The translations under genes and the position numbers were made by a program. From a bacterium (GTDB taxonomy: Bacteria; UBP14; UBA6098): a DNA stretch of 11,593 nucleotides. The notes under the pieces were generated by a model, which made no database searches, was not told the DNA's origin, and saw only the letters and a program-made list of their open reading frames with translations. Below, in pieces: positions 6,844 to 11,593 of the stretch (position 1 is its first letter; every line of letters begins with the position of its first letter). The stretch is from NCBI GenBank assembly GCA_030642425.1, contig DAOWNU010000017.1, positions 1 through 11,593 on the forward strand, written 5' to 3'.

Positions 6844-7069
6844 CCTCATTTATAAAGAGTGAACATTCCCGATGATTTGTCACGCTTTTTGCTATTCCTA
6901 ATAAAAGAATTCCATTTATCACCGAAGGCAAAAATCGCGCCAAATCACCACACCCTCCCCCATTCCTTTTCGATAATACAATTCTTTTTACTTGATTTTT
7001 TCTCATCATCCTTTAATTAGTATAGAACAATATCTGTGCGGAGCGATCCGACTAATAAACGCAACGATT

Positions 7070-7975
7070 ATGGACCCAAACAAAGATTACTATAAAATAC
7101 TCGGTCTAAAAGAGGGAGCTTCTCCGGCGGAAATCAAAAAGGCCTTCCGCAAACTGGCGAAAAAGTTCCATCCCGATCTTCATCCCGACGACCCCGGGGC
7201 CGAACGGAAATTCAAGGAAGTCAACGAGGCTTACGATACAATATCCGACCCAAAAAAACGCGCGGAATACGATCAGTTGCGCAAGTATGGAGTCGGAAGC
7301 GGGGGCTTTTCTTATCCCGGAGGAAGAGGTTATCCCCGCGGCGGGACAACTTTTACCGGGAATGTCGGCGACATTTTCGGCGGTGGCGTTAATATCGGCG
7401 ACCTGTTGGGCGACTTTTTTAATGTCGGCGGAAGGGGAAGGCCGCGAACTGCGAAGGGCGCCGATATTCAATCCTCTATCGAGATACCCTTCGAGATGGC
7501 TGTAACCGGCGGCAAAACCCGTCTGGGAATCACAAAGCCGGATAGGAAATCGAGCTTTATCGATGTTAATATCCCTGCAGGGATAAGGCATGGCGGCAAA
7601 ATAAGGCTTCGCGGTCTCGGCCAGCCGGGTGTCGGCAGCGGCCCTGCCGGCGATCTAATTATCACGGTTTATGTGAAAAAGAACAGTGTTTTCCGGCGCG
7701 AGGGCAATAATATTCTCGCGACAATTACTGTCGATCTTAAACAGGCAATTCTCGGCACGAAAATCAGGATACGGACTCCTTACGGGGAAAAGGTCGAGGT
7801 TAAAATCCCGCCCGGAACTTCCCACGGGAAAAAGCTTCGGGTCGAGGGAAAAGGGATTCGGTCCGGCGGCAAAATCGGCGATTTTTTCGTGGTAGTTCAA
7901 GTGAAGCTGCCGGAAAAACTTTCGGAAAAGGCCGCTGAAAAATTCGAGGAATTCGCAAAAGAGGCTGGATTATGA
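7070..7975 (+). CDS. DnaJ-type co-chaperone without zinc finger (CbpA-like)
   Basis: A 301-residue class B J-domain protein that stimulates the ATPase of DnaK and delivers clients in the cytosol. J domain at 6-72: DYYKILGLKEGAS, helix II with KKAFRKLAKKF, the HPD motif at 34-36, and the helix III block EVNEAYDTISDPKKRAEYD. A Gly/Phe/Tyr-rich linker covers about 78-125. The C-terminal beta domains (about 130-285) have the usual substrate-binding segments SIEIPFEMAVTGGK, VNIPAGIRHGGKIRLRG and IPPGTSHGKKLRVEGKG. The CxxCxGxG zinc repeats of classical DnaJ are absent, so it is CbpA/DnaJ2-like. The ATG at 7070 places the J domain right after the start; the frame extends upstream, but with no sign of coding. 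The next gene overlaps it by 4 bp (ATGA). It shares the neighbourhood with dnaK, 1.2 kb upstream, but has its own upstream non-coding region. Confidence 0.93.
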   Translation: MDPNKDYYKILGLKEGASPAEIKKAFRKLAKKFHPDLHPDDPGAERKFKEVNEAYDTISDPKKRAEYDQLRKYGVGSGGFSYPGGRGYPRGGTTFTGNVGDIFGGGVNIGDLLGDFFNVGGRGRPRTAKGADIQSSIEIPFEMAVTGGKTRLGITKPDRKSSFIDVNIPAGIRHGGKIRLRGLGQPGVGSGPAGDLIITVYVKKNSVFRREGNNILATITVDLKQAILGTKIRIRTPYGEKVEVKIPPGTSHGKKLRVEGKGIRSGGKIGDFFVVVQVKLPEKLSEKAAEKFEEFAKEAGL

Positions 7976-8862
7976 GGCGCTTAATATTGGCGATTGTCTT
8001 ATTTCTTGCGGCATTTAGTATCTCCGGCGAGGTTATCCCCCCGATAGAATCCCTGAGAACCGCGATAGAATTCCGATGGCAAGCCCCCGAAAAACCATTC
8101 AGATTGGGCGAGATACTTTATTTTACTATTATCGGGAAAAATATCGCCGCCGACACCGCTATATGTTATGCTCTCAGCGCGGGTGAGATCGACGGCGACA
8201 GTATCGAGCCATATTCGGTCGTGAGTGTCCCCGACAAATATGTTCAAGACACACTCGCTCCGGGGGATTCCGCGGTTTATCATGTCGTTGCGGTCGATGG
8301 TTCCCCCTGGCTTTACGATCCCCTCAAAAAATCCCGGAGCTATGAGGTTCCTGTGGGGCTGCCCTGTTATCCTCCGGGAGATTATGTCCTTCATTTTTCA
8401 AGAATGTGGGGCGTGGACGATTCGATTTGTTTCGAGGTCGCCCCCGCGCGAAAACGGGAAAATGAATCCGGGCTTCTGGACACATTAGCTCAGGCCTTCG
8501 TCGCCTATTCGGTCGGCAGAAACAGCGACGTGGTTGAGATGGCGCATCGGTTGTTCGAAATGGCGCCGGAATCGCCATATACTGCCCGGTGTCTCATCCT
8601 CGCGCGCGGAGTGGCGTGGCAATCAGAAATGTGCGAGGAGGCGATGATATTCGATTCGCTTTTTTGGGCCAATTTCGGTGAATTGCCGGAAAGGTGGCAT
8701 TACGTTTCATGTCCCGGATTTTTGGGCGCCACCGCGGGTATTCTCGATCGCTGTGCGGGGATCGAGAGAAGAATTTCATATCTCGATTGGCTCGAGAAAA
8801 AAATTTCGGACAGCGCCATGCAGGAGGGAATTGGGTCTATCCGGTCAATTCTTATCAAATGA
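7972..8862 (+). CDS. secreted two-domain protein of unknown function
   Basis: A 296-residue protein. A Sec signal peptide is clear: MRR, then a hydrophobic core to about residue 16, with a likely cut near SISG/EV (19-20). No lipobox Cys follows, so the mature protein is probably periplasmic. Residues about 25-155 are strand-rich with IEFRWQAPEKPFRLGEILYF, GDSAVYHVVAV and PPGDYVLHFSRMWG, a pattern like an Ig/beta-sandwich domain. Residues about 165-296 are helical with repeated Ala/Leu/Met positions (AFVAYSVGRNSDVVEMAHRLFEM, PYTARCLILARGVA), suggesting TPR-like helices. I do not recognise the family. It begins inside the dnaJ stop (ATGA), so it is translationally coupled to a cytosolic chaperone gene although it is exported. 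It ends 16 bp before a long AT-rich inverted repeat. Confidence 0.75.
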   Translation: MRRLILAIVLFLAAFSISGEVIPPIESLRTAIEFRWQAPEKPFRLGEILYFTIIGKNIAADTAICYALSAGEIDGDSIEPYSVVSVPDKYVQDTLAPGDSAVYHVVAVDGSPWLYDPLKKSRSYEVPVGLPCYPPGDYVLHFSRMWGVDDSICFEVAPARKRENESGLLDTLAQAFVAYSVGRNSDVVEMAHRLFEMAPESPYTARCLILARGVAWQSEMCEEAMIFDSLFWANFGELPERWHYVSCPGFLGATAGILDRCAGIERRISYLDWLEKKISDSAMQEGIGSIRSILIK

Positions 8863-8878
8863 GCGTAGGGAAGAAATA

Positions 8879-9008
8879 TTAAATATCAAACATCAAATAT
8901 TAAAATTACAAATTAAAAATTAAAATTGTTATCGTCCTGAATTCTTTGTTTAACGGGGGCTTTTTGATTTTTAATCTGTCATTTTACATTTTTATCTTTG
9001 ATATTTAA
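8879..9008. repeat. AT-rich long inverted repeat between convergent genes
   Basis: Left arm 8879-8925 and right arm 8962-9008, each 47 nt, are imperfect reverse complements (roughly 80% by eye); the outermost 12 bp (TTAAATATCAAA / TTTGATATTTAA) are perfect. A 36-nt centre includes a GGGGGCTTTTT stretch. It resembles a class of ATATCAAA-rich intergenic inverted repeats seen in several uncultured lineages. Its place between the convergent 7972 gene and proS fits a bidirectional terminator, or a passive repeat that accumulated there. Confidence 0.75.
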
Positions 9009-9016
9009 TTTTTCCT

Positions 9017-10726
9017 TCAGCCTAATTCCGCGAAAAGCTCTTCCCACAAATCGAGCACAGACTGCAGGGCGCTCTCTATCGGCGCATCGACACTGGTCTT
9101 CTCCCTGCGGCGGAATATCTCGACAACGCCCTTCTCCACTCCGCGGCCAACCGTTATCCGGATTGGCGCGCCGAGAAGGTCGGCGTCCTTGAATTTGAAC
9201 CCCGCGCGAAGATCGCGGTCGTCGAACAGGACGTCGATGCCCTCTTCCGATAGCCCTTTATACAGCTCCTCCGCGACTGACATCACCTTCTCATCGTTGA
9301 CATTGAGCGCGGTGATAATCACCTCGTAGGGGGCGATAGCTATCGGCCAGCAAATACCGTCGTCGTCGGCGAAAAGCTCGATAGCGGCGGCGAGTATCCT
9401 TCCGACACCGATGCCGTAACTTCCCATAACAATCGGTTTCGCCACGCCGTTTTCGTCGAGAAAAGTCGCCTTCATCGGAGCGGAGTATTTCGTCCCGAGC
9501 TTGAATATGTGGCCGATCTCGATAGTCTGGATAAGGCTCAGCGGCTTCCCGCATTTTTCGCACATATCCCCCGGCGCAACCTGTCGCAGGTCCGCCACGC
9601 TCATCTTTTTTATATCGGAAGTTCGATAGCCCGCGACATGATAATCCACCTTGTTCGCCCCGGTTACGAAAGGCATTTCCGGATCGACAGCGGAATCCAC
9701 GAGGATAGTAACATTGTCCGCAAACCCTGTCGGGCCGAGGAAACCTATCTCCGTGCCGGTGATTTTTTGCACTTCCTCCGGTTCCGCCGGACGGATTTGC
9801 TCGCCCGCCGCGATTTGCAGTTTCTCCTCCGAAAGCTCGTGATCGCCGCGCAGGCAGGCCAATATCGGCCTTTTTGATTTCGTGATGAACATCAACGATT
9901 TGAGCATTTGCCCCGATTTCAGGCCGAGAAATTCCGAGACCTCCTCGATAGTCCTCTTGTTCGGCGTGTGGACTTCGCCCTTTTCCAACTCTTTCCATTC
10001 GACCTTCGCCGGTATCGAAGCGGCGATTTCGAGATTCTGGGCGAAACCGCACCCGCACGTTGCTATCCGGTCCTCTCCGGCTTCCGAAGGCACCATAAAC
10101 TCCTCCGAGCCTGTGCCGCCCATAAGCCCGCTCGACGCCCCGACAACATAATACTCGATACCGCAGCGGTCGAAAATTTTTCTGTAGGCGGCCTCGTGAA
10201 GCCTATACATTTCGTCGAGCTGCTCCGCGTCCGCGCAAAGCGAATAGCTGTCTTTCATAATAAACTCGCGCACCCGAAGCAGGCCGGAACGCGGGCGCGC
10301 CTCGTCGCGGAATTTTGTCTGCATCTGATACCACGCCTGCGGAAGTTCCTTATAGCTGCGGATTCTCCCTCTGGCCAAATCGGTGATCACCTCTTCGTGT
10401 GTCGGCGCGAGCGCGAAATCCTGCCCTTTCCGGTCCTCGAAACGATACATTATCTCGCCCATGTCTTTATCTCGTCCCGTTTCTTTCCATATTTCGGCGG
10501 GATTGAGCGCGGGCATAAGGATTTCCTGCGCGCCAATCGCGTTCATCTCCTCGCGGACAATACCCATCGCCTTCAGCATGGATTTCCAGCCGAGCGGCAA
10601 AAAAGTATAAATCCCGGCCGCGAGCTGTTGGATAAGCCCGGATCGGAGCATGAGAATATGCGATTTCACACGGGCATCCGTCGGGACTTCTTTCAGTGTC
10701 GGTATAAAGGCTTTCGACCAGCGCAT
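9017..10726 (-). CDS. proS: prolyl-tRNA synthetase, bacterial type with editing insertion
   Basis: Class II synthetase that charges tRNA-Pro with proline in the cytoplasm. The 569-residue length is that of bacterial ProRS with the INS editing domain. Motif 1 lies at about 46-75 (GWKSML to MPALNP); the APTHEE loop is at 107-112; motif 2 FRDEARPRSGLLRVREF is at 139-155; motif 3 GSYGIGVGR is at 435-443. Between motif 2 and 3, residues about 225-405 form the editing insertion, containing GTEIGFLGPTG and the later CEKCGKPL. C224 and C226 in ATCGCGFAQN are the usual position of a partial Zn-like site. The C-terminal anticodon-binding domain starts near 460 (YEVIITALN) and includes VLFDDRD and IRITVGRGVEKGVVE. 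The ATG at 10724-10726 is preceded by GGAGGA at 10732-10737. It is convergent with the 7972 gene and reads away from the 188-bp gap upstream. No clear promoter was found in that gap. Confidence 0.97.
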   Translation of the reverse strand: MRWSKAFIPTLKEVPTDARVKSHILMLRSGLIQQLAAGIYTFLPLGWKSMLKAMGIVREEMNAIGAQEILMPALNPAEIWKETGRDKDMGEIMYRFEDRKGQDFALAPTHEEVITDLARGRIRSYKELPQAWYQMQTKFRDEARPRSGLLRVREFIMKDSYSLCADAEQLDEMYRLHEAAYRKIFDRCGIEYYVVGASSGLMGGTGSEEFMVPSEAGEDRIATCGCGFAQNLEIAASIPAKVEWKELEKGEVHTPNKRTIEEVSEFLGLKSGQMLKSLMFITKSKRPILACLRGDHELSEEKLQIAAGEQIRPAEPEEVQKITGTEIGFLGPTGFADNVTILVDSAVDPEMPFVTGANKVDYHVAGYRTSDIKKMSVADLRQVAPGDMCEKCGKPLSLIQTIEIGHIFKLGTKYSAPMKATFLDENGVAKPIVMGSYGIGVGRILAAAIELFADDDGICWPIAIAPYEVIITALNVNDEKVMSVAEELYKGLSEEGIDVLFDDRDLRAGFKFKDADLLGAPIRITVGRGVEKGVVEIFRRREKTSVDAPIESALQSVLDLWEELFAELG

Positions 10727-10854
10727 TGTTTTCCTCCGTTAGTATCGTTCGATTGCGGACAGTTTTTGGACTGCGAAATCCGCTATTTTGCCAATCTATC
10801 GAATTTGCGGGATAATGAAACATCTTTTTTAAATTAATACACTCTCGTTCCTAT

Positions 10855-10897
10855 GCTCCGCGTCGATGGGGGTGGAAATACGCGACGCAGAGCGTCG
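10855..10897. repeat. palindromic intergenic repeat
   Basis: GCTCCGCGTCG (10855-10865) is the near inverse of CGACGCAGAGC (10883-10893; one mismatch). The right part also folds by itself: CGACGC, AGA, GCGTCG (10883-10897). The flanking ctctcgttcc and bases toward 10907 (cgttgcgagga) resemble dispersed repeat families with 'ctcgttcc.. gctccgcg' cores. It lies between the proS start and the end of the minus-strand gene at 10915, so it could also terminate that gene. Confidence 0.55.
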
Positions 10898-10914
10898 TTG
10901 CGAGGATAATTTTT

Positions 10915-11592
10915 TTACTCGCCTTTCTTTTTCCTCGGCTCGAAACCATATTTGAGCCAACTGTCTTCGTAGGCATCGTAATAGACCGAAATATATCGCT
11001 TAACATCGCTAATGAATTTATTGCCGCGCTTTCGCAACTCCGCGTAGGAACGGACTTTGTCGCTGTAAAGGCAGCGCGCGTCCTCCTGCGCGTTCCATGC
11101 CGCGAGATGAGCGTCGTAGGTTGCCTGCAGCTGATCGAAAATGTGCGTGAGCGAGGAAAAAACCGGGTCGGCGGAATGCTCCTCCCACGCCGAAAGCATC
11201 GCTCGCGCAGTCGAGCGGACCTTTTCGCGCGTGCGTGGCATACGACCGGGTATCGCGAGCATTCGTAGGCCTTCCTCGCCGGCCAGCAAATACGCGAGCT
11301 TTTTCAGCGGCGAGATACTTTGTATGAGCGCCTTGAAAGCGGTTCTCTCCTCTGACTTGAATCTGGCTTTTTCGAAAAAGCTATTGCTATACACTCGACG
11401 CGTTTCTTCTTGCTCGGCGTTGAGCGCCCGGCCTTCGGCGAGCATGTGGTCGGGGTTCTCGGCCGAGCTTTCGGTGATATTCTCGTCCGCGGAGCCGCAT
11501 CCGGCGGCGGCAAGACTCGAGACGAGAACGAATTTTAATGAATTGTTACAATTTTCGGCGCACAATTGGAGCATCTTGCGCGTGCCGTCGGC
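10915..11592 (-). CDS. protein with helical C-terminal domain; 5' end beyond window, possible SDR/epimerase N-terminal segment
   Basis: Reading leftward, the frame is open to the right edge, giving at least 225 residues. Two readings compete. First, a lipoprotein starting at ATG 11572-11574: LKFVLVSSLAAAGC would be a hydrophobic signal with Cys at the lipobox. The 14-residue start (MLQLCAENCNNSLK) is unusual for a signal, and no Shine-Dalgarno is seen. Second, a continuation of a longer protein: DGTRKMLQLCAEN.. followed by LKFVLVSSLAAAG and ITESSAENPDH looks like the middle of an NAD-dependent epimerase/SDR (GTRNLLEAC, then the beta-5 VSS segment, then the T-E-x-x-x-x-x-P stretch). The expected Y-x-x-x-K does not follow, however. 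The rest (about 100 to the end) is a charged helical region with many Arg, Glu and Ala, ending in YGFEPRKKKGE, of no family I know. No strong promoter is visible because its 5' end is off the window. Confidence 0.55.
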   Translation of the reverse strand, partial: ADGTRKMLQLCAENCNNSLKFVLVSSLAAAGCGSADENITESSAENPDHMLAEGRALNAEQEETRRVYSNSFFEKARFKSEERTAFKALIQSISPLKKLAYLLAGEEGLRMLAIPGRMPRTREKVRSTARAMLSAWEEHSADPVFSSLTHIFDQLQATYDAHLAAWNAQEDARCLYSDKVRSYAELRKRGNKFISDVKRYISVYYDAYEDSWLKYGFEPRKKKGE

Positions 11593-11593
11593 G

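Larger units (their letters stand above)
6458..7069. other. 612-bp gene-free stretch holding a candidate RNA unit
   Basis: No plausible protein gene on either strand; short frames here are compositionally poor. From left to right it holds an AT- and A-rich tract (about 6540-6580), a promoter-like pair (6581-6608), a region with two perfect or near-perfect long stems (6674-6773), a GC-rich hairpin (6818-6841), and then AT-rich sequence up to the dnaJ start, where no well-spaced promoter or Shine-Dalgarno was found. Confidence 0.7.

Noticed and set aside
6458..7069. tRNA, tmRNA or SRP RNA gene in the longest non-coding stretch
   Set aside because: No T-loop GGTTCGA-type motif, CCA end, tag-peptide frame or SRP tetraloop signature could be seen.
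9908..10837. Long plus-strand frame over proS (309 codons)
   Set aside because: It is a shadow of the well-supported minus-strand proS; no domain, Arg/Phe/His-rich low-quality translation.
1..11593. CRISPR array or insertion sequence
   Set aside because: No regularly spaced direct repeats and no transposase or integrase frame were found.

Overview
The window looks like a chromosomal segment of a Gram-negative bacterium. Two proteins carry secretion signals (one a probable lipoprotein), and DnaK contains the extra segment in its nucleotide-binding domain (about residues 76-103, after the IKRFMGRKF stretch) that is typical of Gram-negative DnaK and absent from Bacillus-type DnaK. Most genes have balanced to slightly GC-rich composition, several have clear Shine-Dalgarno sites, and the intergenic spaces hold AT-rich and palindromic repeats of the kind common in uncultivated FCB-like lineages. 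That placement is a guess; nothing here fixes the taxon.

Left part (1-1665): the 3' end of a DUF3052-like gene, then a single ORF that joins a DarT-type DNA ADP-ribosyltransferase (DUF4433) to a DarG-type macrodomain. DarT and DarG are normally separate toxin and antitoxin proteins, so a one-chain toxin plus antidote is the most notable object in the window.

Middle (1838-5925): alanine racemase (alr), an AT-rich orphan gene of unknown function that runs to within 2 bp of dnaK and contains dnaK's ribosome binding site, then dnaK with a strong hairpin terminator.

6002-8862: a small DUF3887-like lipoprotein; a roughly 610-bp non-coding stretch holding a strong-looking promoter, about 230 nt of potentially folded sequence and a GC-rich hairpin terminator (a candidate small RNA); a zinc-finger-less DnaJ (CbpA type); and a secreted two-domain protein of unknown function that overlaps dnaJ by 4 bp.

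Right part (8879-11592, minus strand): a long AT-rich inverted repeat separates the plus-strand genes from convergent proS (prolyl-tRNA synthetase with the bacterial editing insertion). Upstream of proS lies a palindromic repeat, then a minus-strand ORF that runs off the right edge; its visible N-terminal part can be read either as an SDR/epimerase segment or as a lipoprotein signal.

Together this is mostly housekeeping (cell-wall D-alanine, chaperones, tRNA charging) with accessory material inserted: the DarT-DarG fusion, the AT-rich gene before dnaK, and the repeats.
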